Source: Symbiodinium natans
Taxonomy: Eukaryota; Sar; Dinophyceae; Suessiales; Symbiodiniaceae
Direction of reading: 5' to 3'
NCBI GenBank assembly: GCA_905221605.1
Contig: CAJNDS010001779.1
Span: 62,001 to 126,000 of the forward strand
DNA length: 64,000 bases
A program made the position numbers and the translations under genes. This document shows positions 33,997 through 46,479 of the stretch, in pieces (positions within the stretch are counted from its first letter, which is position 1; each line of letters begins with the position of its first letter). The notes below the pieces were generated by a model. That model did no database searches. It was not told the origin of the DNA and saw nothing but the letters and a program-made list of their open reading frames with translations.

Positions 33997-36480
33997 CTAG
34001 AACATCACGGCCCTCTCCTTCCGTCGCGGCCTCGGTGGCACCACATCCTTTGGCTCAGGCGGCACTTCAATGCGAGGAGACTGGCCTTGCCACACAAGGA
34101 CAGAAAGTTGCCACAAATGGAACTGCACAAATCTGCACCATTCGCTCCCCGTCAGCTGGGCTAGTGTCCAGGCTCTTCGGGCAAGCCGACATCCTGACGC
34201 AGAGATTCCGTTGTTCAAGCAATTCGATGCTGCCAGGCAAGGCGCCTCGAACTGGCCGGTGCTTTTCTTCTCCAAGTACTCCTCAAAGCTCTTGTCGATA
34301 TTTCTGTACATCTTCTTGGTCAGGCCCTGAACTCAGGGAACGTCAGCAGGGAGAGCGCCCACCCTTCTTCACGTCTTGAGAATATGCCTTCACAGCAGAA
34401 TCCCACTTTGCACCAGGAGGGAGATGGTGCAGCAGCTCGGCGGCGTGCCCTTTTTTGGGGTCCTCACACAAAGTCAGACAGGACATCACAAGAACTCACC
34501 CCACGGAGTTCTGAAAGCACCACGGTCCACGCTCCACCGTGGCCTCCTGCTGCTGCTGATCTTGGTCGACGTACATGTACCTCTCCTCGTAGTCTTCGAC
34601 CTTTCGCGCATGGAGAGCAGGTGTGCAAAGAGAAAGCACAGCAAGACTGGAGAAGAGGGGCATTGTTGCTAGCACGCGCGCAGCACACATGTTGTCGGCT
34701 TCCCACGTGCTTGAAGCGCTCCCAGTACTTCAGCTTGTCCCAATCCTCAACTCAAGAGAACCAGAGAAATTATCGTTTGAGTCACATCGGTTTCAGGAGC
34801 TCCCTCTCCTGCGTGTCGTTGGGTTTTCCCTCCGAGTAGCCGCCTCTGTCCTGCCCCAGGGTGCAGCAAAGGCAAGGGCCCAAGGGCCGACACATCGAGA
34901 ATTTCGGGAATCTCTTGTCGCTTCTCGTGCAGTATTCTGCAGTCCTGGAACTTGTCCCAGAAGCCGGCAAACTGCTTCTTCTGCTTGTCTTTCTGAAGTC
35001 TTTCCAGAGTGTCCAAACCTCTCCAGGCCAGCAGGTTGAACCACCATAAAAAAGGCAGGCTACGGGCAAGGAATGGCAAAGAATTCCGAGAGACTGGCGC
35101 AGCGAGTGCTGCGAGATTTCGGCGATCAAACCGTGGTCATCACATGCCTCCAAGGCCTCGGGGCAAGATGGGCGTAAGATCCCCCGCACCCCCACCCCCA
35201 CAGGTCTTCAACTGGAGTCTTCAACTGGAGTGGGGGACACGTGGAAGCCAAGGAACCTTGGCAAGGGCATCCTTTGCTTTGTCCAAGAAGTCCAGGTGAC
35301 CATAGCACCTCGGGGCGCGCGTTGTGAAGGCCGTTCCTCCCTCCGTGACACTCCCCGTGTGCTCTCCCTGTGTGCTCTCCCTGTGTGCTCTCCCTGTGTG
35401 CTCTCCCCATGAGCTCCGTCTCTTGCTTTCTCTCTTGAGGTCGACACTGCGAAGCTCTAAACCATGCCTTCGAGCGGGTGATCCGCGGCAAGCCTGAGCC
35501 CCGCGAAGAGGGCCCCCCCACCCCGCACTGAACGTCTTTGCCTCTTTGCCTTTCAAGTCAGGGCCGCGGGCGGAATTCTACGAGGCTCACGCCCGAGTGC
35601 CCAGATTTTCGCTCTGACCTTGGCAAAGATTCACACCGCCATCACTGCGCACTTTCAGTGTGCGACGCAACATGTGCACGAAGTCCCCTGTTCGGCTCTC
35701 TCCGTGAGCTGCTGACTCCTTGATCTTGTGGCGAATGTGTGGGTCCGTGAAGAGCATCTCATCACGGTGGTTTCCCACCAAGCACTCCAGCGCTGCGTCC
35801 AGAGACTGCTGCCAATCCTTCAGCCTCAGGAGAGCAGCTCAAGTTGCTCAAGAAGAAAGTGCAATCACGAATCACTATACTGACTATACTCGGTAAGAAA
35901 TGCCAACGTGCGACTTGTAGAAGCACGTGCTCTTGTTCAGGTGGAGCGTGCTTCTCATCACGACGATGTCGTTCCACTTCTTCTTGCCAACAACAATTGA
36001 CTTGTCGTAGGCGACGGTCATCCTCGGAGAATAGAAACGACACGTTGCCTTCAGAGCACTGCGTGTGCTGTCACCTGGCGCTCTGCTCTAGGCTGCGGAC
36101 AGCTGCTCCAATGCACCGTCCTCTCCAATTTTAGAGAAGCTTATAGCTTCAGGCTGTGCTTAAAGTGCTTCTTGTTGCAACATGCTGGTCGCATTCGCAA
36201 AAAAACAGAAAGAGAGGGAGAGGGAGAGGGAGAGGGAGTGAGTGAGAGTGAGAGAGAGAGTTCAGAGAGAGACTGCAAAGCGGCACTGGGGCTGGGGCAT
36301 ACTGAGCGAGTGCCTGGGTGTCTCAAGCGCAAGAAGGGGCTCTCCTTAAACCCCACAAGAATTCGGGACCTTTGCCGCCTTTGCCACTCGTGGCTCTCAC
36401 TCGTGGCTCACTCGGGGCCTTCTCGAAGCGCTCCTTCGCAAAGGCCTCGTTGCCCGCTCCCTTCAGGTCCTCGGCCTCAA
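33997..36480 (-). CDS. TPR-repeat protein, multi-exon, unidentified
   Basis: Exons in order: about 36400-36475 (AEDLKGAGNEAFAKERFEKA, first half of a TPR), 36021-35915 (MTVAYDKSIVVGKKKW then LHLNKSTCFYK), 35824 to about 35622 (LKDWQQSLDAALECLVG, HIRHKIKESAAHGESRTGD), about 35230-35330 (CYGHLDFLDKAKDALAKV), 35090-35150, 34875-35010 (LQKDKQKKQFAGFWDKF), 34690-34745 (EDWDKLKYWERFKHV), 34510-34625 (RKVEDYEERYMYVDQDQQQQ), 34340-34420, 34250-34320 (LTKKMYRNIDKSFEEYLEKK) and a last exon ending EVPPEPKDVVPP...RKERAVMF with stop at 33997. The 35915/35824 junction is GT...AG|G and completes a TPR motif. GN-AF and the LKDW-SL-AA spacing are typical of TPR units in Hsp90/Hsp70 co-chaperones; the rest is not recognised. 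The start is unknown. Confidence 0.6.
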
Positions 36481-36499
36481 ACAAAAGAAACAGCAACAC

Positions 36500-39230
36500 G
36501 GAGAAGACGGGAGATGATTCACCGAATTCACCATATCACTCAAGGAGTCACTCACGGCACGGCCGGGCCCCCCAAATCCCATTGGAAAGCACCCGCGAGC
36601 TCTGTTGCTCTCTGTTGGGCTGCGAGCCCTCTTCAGAAAGCCGTAATCTTGAAAGAGATCTCCGTACTCATCGCGCCTGTGAAATTAGAGACAGGCATAT
36701 GAGACTGAGATTCCAGGCTCTGGATGTTCCAGGGTCGCGGCTGAGGTGTGTCCGAGCCTCGGCAAGCCGACACTGACGTGACTGACGTGCCAAGAGTGCC
36801 AAGTTGTTGCAAACGGTGTTGCAAACGGTGTTGCAAACGGTGTTGCAAACGGTGTTTTCAGCCACCTCTAGCTTTGTTTCAACACGTCGCACATGGACAT
36901 GCAGAGAGCGGGGGCAGACCCGTAGCAGAGCCCCATGCCGGCTTCACCAGCCATACAGCCGACAAAGCCGCTGCCTTACCGACTCGGTCGTCTCTTCAGC
37001 TGAATACTGTCTCTTAAACGAACTTCTTGATCTCCCAAAAGCTTCCACAAGAAAAGGTCTTCTCTTGTCTCCTGTGGTTTGGGACGCTACTACTTTCTCA
37101 CGCCAAGCCTGCGCCCCCCCTCCCCCCACGCACTCTCTCCAGCTCTTGCTCGCTTGCACCCGCCTCCTCGCGGCTGCGGCACCGGGCGCGGACGCGCCGG
37201 ACGTGCCGGGCGCGCCGGGCTCGCCGGGCGCTCCGGGCGCTCCGGGCGCTCTCGAGCGCTTCGAGGAGAGGACCCCCCCAACAAAAGAAAAAGCGGCGGC
37301 GGTTCCAAGTGTGCACGCGTCGTGTCATGGATACATCGGATACATGAAGCACAGTGCCTGGAACAAGGAACAAGGCATGGGGGGAACTTTCGGAACTATT
37401 TGTTGTTGGGGGGGGGGCTATGCGACATGGGTGTCAGCAAGAGTGTTGCACAATGGGTGCAGCAATTCACTGAGGGGGGGGGCACTTTTTTCCTGCTCGG
37501 CTTGCTGTGCTCCAAGGCCTTGGAGTCCTTGGAGTCCTTGGAGTCCTCGGACGGCTCGGAAAGAAACCAAGGCAAAGAAGGAATGCAGAAAGACTCTGGC
37601 AAGAAGCCCATGGTGCTTGCGAGGGACTTGGTGAACCCCCCCCCAAAAAAAAAGAATCCCCCACGCCCTCAGCCGTGGCCGCGGCAGTTTTTTTGCACTT
37701 CTAGCGCCCACGCATCCCCGTGGACTCAACTCCAACAGATTCAATGCAATTTGAAAGGGGGCTCTATATCTCTTATATCTCTCTGGTTCTCACTGTTTAG
37801 CTGCTAGCTGCAGGAAGCGACCAGGTTTTCCTTCTCGTTGGTCATCGCTTTGGCTTGGTTCGGAGAGGTGATCTAGCGATCTTGTGCCACGCAGGCACGT
37901 GTGACAAGCCTCTCCGATTGGCTGAGGCGGACGCGCGCGGCATTTGCAAAGCAATTGCGAGGCGTTGACGGAGCCATCTGGCGTCAAAAGCCGAGTTCAG
38001 CACTGCTTCGCTCCGCCTCCAAGGCATGCACCATCACCTGCAAGGACGAAGTCAACAACAGCCCAAGAAATACAAGAGTGGTGAGTAGTCGGTAGTATCT
38101 CAGAAAGTCAACGCATTGCTCTATGGGCGTGCCGTGACCACTTCTTGTAGTTCCGGACGGGCAGCATATTCCAAGGGCGTCCTGACATACTCGGACGAGC
38201 TACAGGATGTTACAGGAATGCTTCGACATGCTTCGGGGGGCCTTCCCGTGTCATCTCGGAGCAGTGGATCGGCCCTCAACCTGTTGCGTCACGCCAAATG
38301 GCCAAATGGCAAACAGAAAACGAGAAATGTCAGGGGAGAAGCCTAAGGAGGTGCTCGCAGATGCTTTTCCGGTTCGCCATCTCCTGCGCCTCCGCCACCC
38401 TCGCATTCGCAAGTCATGTCAGCCATCGCCCCCCCCCCCCCCCCCCAATTTGATACCCAACCGGCACTAGGCGCCCCTCCAGTGGAGCCACGTGTAGTTC
38501 CCAGCCTTGCACAAACGTGCTGAAGCTCTGCTCTGCCATGCCAGTGGTCCCAGTGGTCCCAGTGGTGATAGGGCTTTGGGAGCCGGGCCCATTCCACGGC
38601 TCCCCAGCCAGTTGCATCAATGAATCCTCCGAGGTACTCCTCCAAAAGGGCTCTGACTGTCACCGCCCCCTGAATTCTATTGTGATGCACAGGGCCTCCG
38701 AGATTGCATCCAATGGCTCTGCGCCACGGCTGGCCTGATGCAACATAGCAATGACCAAGCAAACTAGGCGGTGGGAGCAGGCATTGCCCGTGCCTCGGCG
38801 TGCCACGGCTTTGCCTCTGAGGACGCCTCTCTGCATGCGCCACAGTCTCAGCCGAACCCAGAGCGATCCCAACTCCATCTGCCTCTGTCTGATCAATGTC
38901 AAGCTCTGGCTTGACAAGTGGACTTCCACGATCCCTTTCGAAGGGCTGCAAGGGTTGCAATGGTTGCAAGGGAGTGACAAGGTGTGACAGCTGAATGCGT
39001 GCAGACCAGGCATCAGAAGTAGGTCATGAGTAATGGCAGATTACGGGTCCATGAAAATGTTTGCCACTGTCTGTTTCGTTTTGCCTAAACCCTGGGGCGG
39101 CGGCCGCGGCTGCGGATCGGCCGGCAGCACCTGCTTTCGGAGGCCGCGCGCCTGCCCGGCAAGGAAGACGAGAAAGATTCAGTTCGCGTGGTTCGCGTGT
39201 CGAGTCAACTTACCCGGCTGCCCGCTACCC
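36500..39230 (-). other. Uncertain exons between the TPR and coiled-coil genes
   Basis: Possible minus-strand exons: 36600-36660 (DLFQDYGFLKRARSP), 37100-37280 (a basic Arg/Ala-rich helix ending REEAGASEQELERVR), 37500-37610 (Ser/Asp/Lys repeats SEDSKDSKDSKALEHSKP), about 38130-38200 (SEYVRTPLEYAARPELQE) and 38500-38690 (AVTVRALLEEYLGGFIDATG). No domain is recognised and the pieces cannot be joined with confidence. A C-run at 38430-38447 and a G-run near 37411 interrupt the region. Confidence 0.3.
36806..36853. repeat. 12-bp tandem repeat, four copies of GTTGCAAACGGT
   Basis: Four exact head-to-tail copies on the plus strand. It can be read as Cys/Asn/Thr/Val repeats on minus, but no coding context is evident. 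Confidence 0.9.
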
Positions 39231-39233
39231 TCG

Positions 39234-41358
39234 TCATCCCTCGTCCTTGCAAGGCCCGCAGGCTGCCTCCGTCACTTGGGCGTGCTCTGCTTCTTTGGCA
39301 GCCTCCGCCCTCACCAGTTCCGCTTGCGCCGCTGCTGCCGCCTCCAGCTCGAGTCGAGCGAGTCTAGCCGCGTGCAGTTCCTCCTGAAGCTCTGAGGCAC
39401 GTCTTTGGTGCCAATTCCTGTCGTCGCAAAGCTCTGAGATCTTCTCCTGGTACTGCGAAAACTCTTGGACGCCTTGCTCCTCCCGCAGCTCCTGCAGCTC
39501 CTCTCTGGACCGCGAAGAAGCAGCCGAAGCCTCCAACTTTGCAAGTCGAGCACCCAGTTCTTCGCATTCTGCCTCGAAACCCCCACACTCCAACTGCAGA
39601 CGGCTTCGGTGTTCTGCGATGCCCTGCTTCGATGTCAAGGCCTCCTGCCTGCAACGGGACCCGAGAAACAGATTCACAAACGTTCTTCTCCGAAATTCCT
39701 GAGCAAAACTAGCTGCGCTACAATGTTACAAGCTGTGTTGCTTCAAGTGTTGCAAGCCGCGGCGCAGGTCCCGCTGGAGGTTCTCGCGGAGCTCCTCACG
39801 CTGCGCTTCGAGCAGCTTCAGGCGCCGGGCGCAGCCGTCCCGGGCGGCCTCCGACACGGCGTAGCGCCGCTCCAGGCTGTGGAGGGCCTCGACCACTTGA
39901 TGGACCTCCTCCGATTGCTTCGGCTTCGCAGGAGAAATCTTCGGCCTCAGAGTCTCAGAGGACTCGCACGTATCCACAATGCCAGGAGCTTAGCAGGAGC
40001 ACAGCAGACATCATGGCACGTCTCATTGCACGTTTGTGTGCCCGACAAGCTGAGCATGCACTCCGCGAGTTGAATCTCGAGATCCTCGCTCCTGGCTTCA
40101 AGGGTCCTGCCAAAACAAGGGAGTCTTGGGGGGCGGAGGGGGGGCATCCCAATTGTTTCCCCAATGCTCACCACACCAAAAGGCCCGAGTCCTGTTCTCC
40201 TCAAGACGCTGCTCGCTCTTGAGTAGCGCATCCGCCAGCTGCTGCTGCTGTTCCAAGCTTTGTATGCGCAGCTGCTCCAGCTGGCCAAACAGGTCGTACT
40301 GGGTTACCTTCGACCTGTCCATCTTCGCCTGCAGCTCGATGCACCTTTCGGTCAATATCTGAGTCTGGAGGCTGAGTTGCGCCTCTGCCTGGCGCGCACA
40401 GGCATTCATCAAGAACATGAGTGAAGTGCGGAAGGGTTGGATAGTCTCACATCCAAAGATTCCACAACTTGGGTCGGGTTCATCAGCCCTGGCATGCTCC
40501 GCAACGCAACACTTTTCGGAAGACCTTGGCATGCTAAGGCTTGGGACCAATTTTGTACCTGCCTGAAAGAACTGCGACGAGTGCTGCAAGAGACGAACAA
40601 AGTCGCAGTGAGGCTAGAGACAATGAGATTGGCAACGAAGCTGGGCTCGTTTCTTTTGCTGGAATATGCAAAAGAATACAGTGTTGGGCAGCTGCAGCCT
40701 TCCTGTGCTTCTGTCTTGAATTCAACCGACATCTCGATCCATTTTGGATTTGGCTTCCAAAGCATGTCGGCTTCCATCCCGGAAGGTGCCAAGTGCTGGT
40801 CTTCCACGCGCCGCAGCAACCCCGCAGTAACCCGCGAGAAGGCAGACGTATGGACACGTCAAACGTGGCTGACCCCGCACCTTGGCCGTCTCCATGGCGT
40901 GATCTTCCAGATGGGAACACTGACCTTTCACCACGCCGCGTCGACACAACTGCAACCTTCCGAACATACCAGTCATACAAGGCCCGAGCCAAAGGCAGCG
41001 CCTGCCTCTTCTTCCCATTCACGGCACCTCCACACCACAGTCGCGGACATTCGCAAGCATCGCGAGCGTTCGCAAAGACAGCAGGTGCACGGACACCTTG
41101 AGCGGCATCGCTGGAGTTCCTCCTCCTCGCAGGCCACGGGCCGACCATGTGGCAGCAAAAGCGCGACACACACATGTGACCTTTGTCTTTCACAAGCGTC
41201 GGCCCAGTGACATCTAACCAAGGAGGGGTGAGGGGGGGATACCATGCAGGTGGGGGGGGAGAGGGGGTGCGGGGGGGTGTGCACCATATCGTATATATAC
41301 ATAAATATATATATATATATATGGAGAGAGAGTGAGAGGGAAAGAGAAGGAAAGAGAA

Positions 41359-41426
<68 letters not shown>

Positions 41427-42834
41427 AGCGAAGAGTCGATGCCAGACCATGGGCCCAGAACGGGCCTGGGCCGAACATCGAGCTTGCCAAACCTTGCGCT
41501 CCAGAAGACTTCTTGGCACACTTGGGGCACGCTTCAGCACTCGTTGCAGACTCATTGCACTCGCGTGACTGTCGCTTCTGGCTCTGCACCCTCCCCCGCC
41601 GCACGACGCGCCTTGAGCTGGATGTCTGCCACAGCTGCATGTTGCCGAACGCCTTGCCCAGAGCTTGTGCAGAGGCGCAAGGGGCTGGAACTGGATCCGG
41701 CCTGAAGGCTTGGGCGACCGGATCGCCGCAACCTCCAGAGGTTCCGAAGCCTCGACAGGCTAAAGCATGCGGGAGAGGCTTCACACTTCATGAGATTGGC
41801 ACCCGATCCTTTCTGGCGACGGCTTCGGCCTGTTGCTGCTTGAAATCGTTCAACTCCTGTGGTCACATCTCATGCGCTCATGATCACTCATGCATGCAAG
41901 CCGTGCAGGACCGACGAAGGCCCACGTGAGGCAAACACTCAACCCCGCAGAAGTGCAAAACCTTCTCTGTACGCACGGCCGTCACTCCAGGATCCCTAGT
42001 TAACTCAAAAGACAATAGAGAAGAACCTGAAATTGAAAGAGCAGTTTCTTGCTATGCGGCGCATCATGTCAACATAGGCAGAGCGAGGGCTTCTCTTTTC
42101 ACAGTTTTGGGCTTTAGGGTTGAAAGCGCACGCTTCCCTTGCCTGCTCTAGCTGCTGGAGTCGCACTTGATCCCTTTGCCATGCGACCTGCCAGTGAAGG
42201 GATCACAAGAAGGCAGTAGCAATAAAAGAGCCTGTTGAGGATGCCGTATGATGTGCGTATTTATATATATATATATATACACAGAACCGTTCTCATGATG
42301 CCTTTGCGGTGCAATTGTGCAAGGGGGTTTGAACGAGAGACGTGGCACTCGTCTTCTTTGTCTGTTACCCGGCCTGGACCTCTACAGCCTCACGCTCGGT
42401 CGAGCTCTTCGCAGGCACCCTTTCACTTTCCTCCGGCTCCTTGTCCGGAGTTTGGCCCTGAGAAGGGGGGTCGAGGCCAAATGTTTCTCAAGCTGTGTCT
42501 GCCACTTCTGTCGCCTGAGTCTCCTCTCTTGGCCTTGCAAGAGCCAACTTTTCAGACGTAGTTTGCCGGACCTGACATAAACAACGGCTGAATGTGCCTG
42601 GAAGCCGTACTCCTCGAACCTGGAAAGAGTTCGCACCTCATCCAACAAGCGGCGCAGCTCCAACAGCCTCGCCTCTCCGAGCGAAACTCTGACAAAAGGC
42701 ACTTTCTTGAGTGATGTGCCCGTGATGTGCCCGTGACGCTGCGATGTGCTGTGATGCGCGGTGATGCGACGGCGGATCATGAAGCCCTCGCCTGGCGGCC
42801 AACGGCCTGGCAACCTGACAAAAGCCAATTGCAA
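39234..42834 (-). CDS. Long coiled-coil protein, multi-exon
   Basis: A series of minus-strand exons with heptad-type Leu/Glu/Arg/Gln sequence. About 42560-42700 reads LGEARLLELRRLLDEVRTLS, 41810-41860 FKQQQAEAVARKDRVP, 41570-41650 VADIQLKARRAA, and 40200-40400 AEAQLSLQTQILTERCIELQ and LEQQQQLADALLKSEQRLEE. Then 40040-40115 gives TLEARSEDLEIQLAECML, 39740-39975 VHQVVEALHSLERRYAVSEA and LEAQREELRENLQRDLRRGL, and 39234-39655 ARLAKLEASAASSRSREELQ to a stop at 39234. The likely role is structural or scaffolding (basal body, flagellar or cytoskeletal proteins often look like this), but sequence alone gives no identity. Exon borders and the start are not fixed. Confidence 0.55.
41285..41430. repeat. 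(TA)n followed by (GA)n microsatellites
   Basis: TATATA near 41290-41322 is followed by about 100 bp of GAGA. It lies within an intron-like part of the coiled-coil gene region. Confidence 0.9.
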
Positions 42835-42839
42835 AGGGC

Positions 42840-43905
42840 ATGAAGATGAGCGAGGCTGCTAACGAGAGCTAAGCACATGAAGCACATACCAGGCACATAC
42901 AGCACACATGATGCCCGATGTCAGCTCTGTCAGCTCTCGGCATTGCTGCAAATCCGATGCATCAGTGCCTTGCAACATGGCTCCGCTTGGCTCTGGCACC
43001 GCGCGAACAGCACACCGGCAACTCCCACACTCTCTGGCTCTCTGGCTCTCTGGCTCTCTGGCCTTCAGCCAAGTCTGTGGACCTTGGACAGGGCTATATA
43101 CGAGCCCCTGAGTCTCTGAGCCTGAAAAAGTGTGGAGGACTCTGAGTGGCCCCTGCAGCTCCTGCTCCACTTGAGACCTTGGCACAGAAGAGCCAAGGAA
43201 AGGAAGATGAGAGAAGGAGAGAGTCTGTCCGCTGCCTCTGGAGAATCTTTGGGAGAATCTGGGAGAGGCACAGGATGCCACCCAGCTCGGTCAAGGTGCT
43301 GCGGGCGCTCAGGGCGCTCGCCGCTTGCAGATCCTCTCCCTGACAAAGAGCGGTCTGTGCCCGCGAGGTTCCACACCCGCGTTCACAGATTGTGCTGCCC
43401 AAGACGCCATGGGATCCATGGGGGCGCCAGTCTCCGGCTTCAGGCCTGCGGTGCTCGTGATATCTCACGGTGCTCACAGTGTCGCTTGACTGGCTTCACG
43501 ACACACCTTGAACTGCGCCAATATGTGTTCTGCTCCTCATGCTCCTGATCAAAAGGAATCATTAAAATAACAAAAAGCATCAGGAAAATCGAATCACACC
43601 AGAAGCAGCGAACCTCGAACTTCATCTCCAGCCAGCATTGCCATTCAGCTCTGCTGCCCTCATGGTTACGCACCACGTACAGACAAAGTGCCCCAACCGA
43701 CATGAACCATGCTGTGTGGAACAGGCTTTCCAGAAGGAGTCGGCAGCTTGAACCACTTGGCATGCTGCCGCCCGAGAACATTGCAACGGGCAATCGCACC
43801 AAAATACTCGTCCACATGAAAATGCCGGAGGCAGTTTTGTTTGCAATCTGCGCGCATCTCCATCCTACCTTCTGTACTTTTGGCAGGGATCAAGCAGCTA
43901 TGCTG
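42840..43905. other. Spacer between NSF and the coiled-coil gene
   Basis: An open minus-strand frame (43440-43817) contains hydrophobic stretches such as SIFLMLFVILMIP that could be membrane segments, but there is no supporting context, so it is not called a gene. CTCTGG repeats lie near 43030-43065. Confidence 0.4.
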
Positions 43906-43907
43906 AT

Positions 43908-46475
43908 CTATGCAGCTATACCACATTGCTTCAAGCATTCGAGGAAAACTGCCATCTGCACAGGGTTTTCTCTTTGCACTGCCATCTCTGCCACGAGCAG
44001 CAGTGTCTTGATGCCAATGCTCTTGCCGGCAATGCCGGCAGAGATCTCCTGAACCGCCGGTGCCGTGAAGCCGGGGAGAGCCTCGAGAACAGTCTTGTAA
44101 TGAGCTGGCTGCGACAGCACGGGGATCTGCAAGGCCACGTTGAACGCCTGAAACAACTCCGCTTCCTCCAAGAAATGTGGATCGGCGGTCGTCCCCAAGA
44201 CGAGCAGCCTGGAGTTCTCCTTGGGGGGCGGTTTCTTCAACAAGGCGAAGAGAGCCTGAAGCACCGGCGTCGAAAAACGTGGTCCAATTCGGACGTAGTC
44301 GATCAGGCGCTCGATGTCATCCAAGACGATGCAAGATAAGTCGCTCTTGTAGGCATCCTCAAAAACTTTCGCGATCGCTGAGATCTTGGCAGGCTCGGAG
44401 TAGCCTACGTAGTTCTCACTCGTGATGCGCCGCACGAAAGGGTAGTCTGATTTCTGTGCCAGGTGAGCAGCAAGTGCAGTTTTACCGCAACCGCGTTCAC
44501 CATGCAGCAACAAGCTCATGAGAGGTGTGTTTGTGCTTCCTTGCAGCTGATCGATGATGCTCATGCACGAGCCCAGCATGTGGCTGAACTCCTCTGAGTA
44601 AGGCTGCATGCCATTCGGTATGCATTTCTCAAACTCGTCGATGTGCTGCCCAAAAGCTGGCTTCACTTCATCCAGTGCCATATCGAAGTCTTCATTGCAG
44701 ATGCGGAAGTCCCCATCCTTGATGCTCAGGTCCGTGAAGCTCACCTTGCGATTCATGGCCTCGGAGCCCCGCCCACTCTTCCCCCCCCCCCTATGAAGAG
44801 AAAAAAAAAAAAAAGCCTTGAACCCCATCTTGGGTCTTCCTGTCTTCCTTAAAGCTCCTTTTCAAAGGAGCTGGATTTGGTGCTCGTCCGGTGCTCCACT
44901 CTTCTTTCATCCCTTTGGTTTCATCCCTTGTCTCTTGCCTTTTCGCCCTTTTCTTCCCTGCAGCCGCGGATCGTAGGACGTCGCCGAGCGGATGAGGCCC
45001 TCCAACTCGGCTCCCGAGAAGTTCTTGGACTTCGCCGCAATGTCCGCAAGTGAGACGTCCTAAAATGCGTCGCGCTGCTTCGGAAGTTCTCCACTTCTCA
45101 CTTCACTCAAATTCACTCGCTTCTCTCTCAAAGATGTCCCACTCCTAATCACATGCAAAGGAGCCTGGCCCAAGTATCCTTTGTCCCTCATGGACTTGGT
45201 GTGGATGTTCAGGATCTCGACGCGTCCATGCTCATCCGGAAGGCTAATTTCCACGTGGACCTCCAGGCGGCCTGGCCGCAAGAGCGCTTCATCGATCAGG
45301 TCTTTGCGGTTCGTCATGCCGATAAGCAGAATATTGTTCAGCGAGTCTACGCCATCGATCTTGGAAAGGAGCTGGTTCACAATGCTATCATGCACTCCAG
45401 TTCCATCACGAGTTGAGCCCCGAGACTTGCAAATCGAGTCAATCTCATCAAAGATCACGACATGCAAGGGGGAGTTCTCTCCCAACGTCTTCTCGTCTTT
45501 CTCAGCATCTGCGAATAGGTTCCGGATATTCTCCTCTGCTTGGCCGACGTACTTGTTCAGCACCTCTGGTCCGTTCACAATCTTCGGCTCTGCAGCCTTC
45601 AGGAACTTGGCAAGCTTTCTGGCGATCAAAGTCTTCCCTGTACCAGGAGGGCCATGCAGCAGCATGCCCCGAACATGGCTGATGCCCAAATCTCGAACCA
45701 TGTGAGGTGGGAAGATACGTGCGGCAAACGCTCTTCTGAATATGTCGCCAAACTGCTTGCTCAAGCCACCGATGCCGAGGTCTTCAAAGTTGAAATCTGG
45801 TCTGAAGATATTTCGCTGCTGCACTTTGTTGGAGAGCACGTGCAGCTTTCCAGAAGGGCCTTGCTGAAAGTCCAACTCTGTCAGGGAGGCGAACATTCCC
45901 GAAGTGACTTTGGCCCTCGCTGCCCCGTCCCCTAAATCTGGTGGCATCAAACTGCGCACATCAAACTTCAGAAGCTGGCCATTGTAGTCCACTGCGATTT
46001 GCTGCCCAACGGCAAAGACTTGAGATTCGAAGGCCTTCCTCATCAGCGCGTCCAGATCCTCATCCCTGACCTCGAGCTTCGGGGTGTCCGGGGTGGGTTT
46101 CACAAAGAAATCCACTTCCAGTTTGCAGGTGCCAAGATCGAAACCCTTGGGGATCGGGAACTGCTTCACGAAGACCTCCTGGTTCAGCCCAATCTTTGCG
46201 AACTCTCGCTGGACCTTGTTGAAAGCAATGGTGCCGGGCTCCATGAGACGGTGGCTTTCAATGCTGAAGACGCAGCTCTTGACCTCCACATACTTTGCGC
46301 CACCGGCACCACCGGCACCGCCGGCACCGCAAAGCCGCTCAAGGTCCGCCTGGTTCGTGTAGCACCGGTTCGTGAACGCCAAGGTCTCAGGGCGGCAAAA
46401 GAAACATGCAAAAACCATCAGCCTGCAACCCTCTCGAACTTTAGTTCTGAGGAGTGACGCTTGCCGCTTGCTCAT
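43908..46475 (-). CDS. NSF: N-ethylmaleimide-sensitive factor (NSF/Sec18) AAA+ ATPase
   Basis: NSF disassembles spent SNARE complexes with SNAP as adaptor, in all vesicle fusion steps. Exons: 46385-45165 (N domain and D1), 45059-44973, 44759-43908 (D2); all three join in phase to 719 residues, against about 740 usual. The N domain begins TLAFTNRCYTNQADL. D1 has Walker A GPPGTGKT, Walker B VVIFDEID and the arginine-finger/sensor region NRKDLIDEALLRPGR. The small exon gives KNFSGAELEGLIRSATSY. D2 has GERGCGKTAL and CIVLDDIERL and ends in a stop at 43908. Intron donors are GC (45164-45163) and GA (44972-44971), acceptors AG|G. A short first exon should supply about 20 residues; the Met at 46475 (MSKRQASLLRTKV) is a candidate only. 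A Gly/Ala-rich insert follows LERLC in the N domain. Confidence 0.95.
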
Positions 46476-46479
46476 GCGC

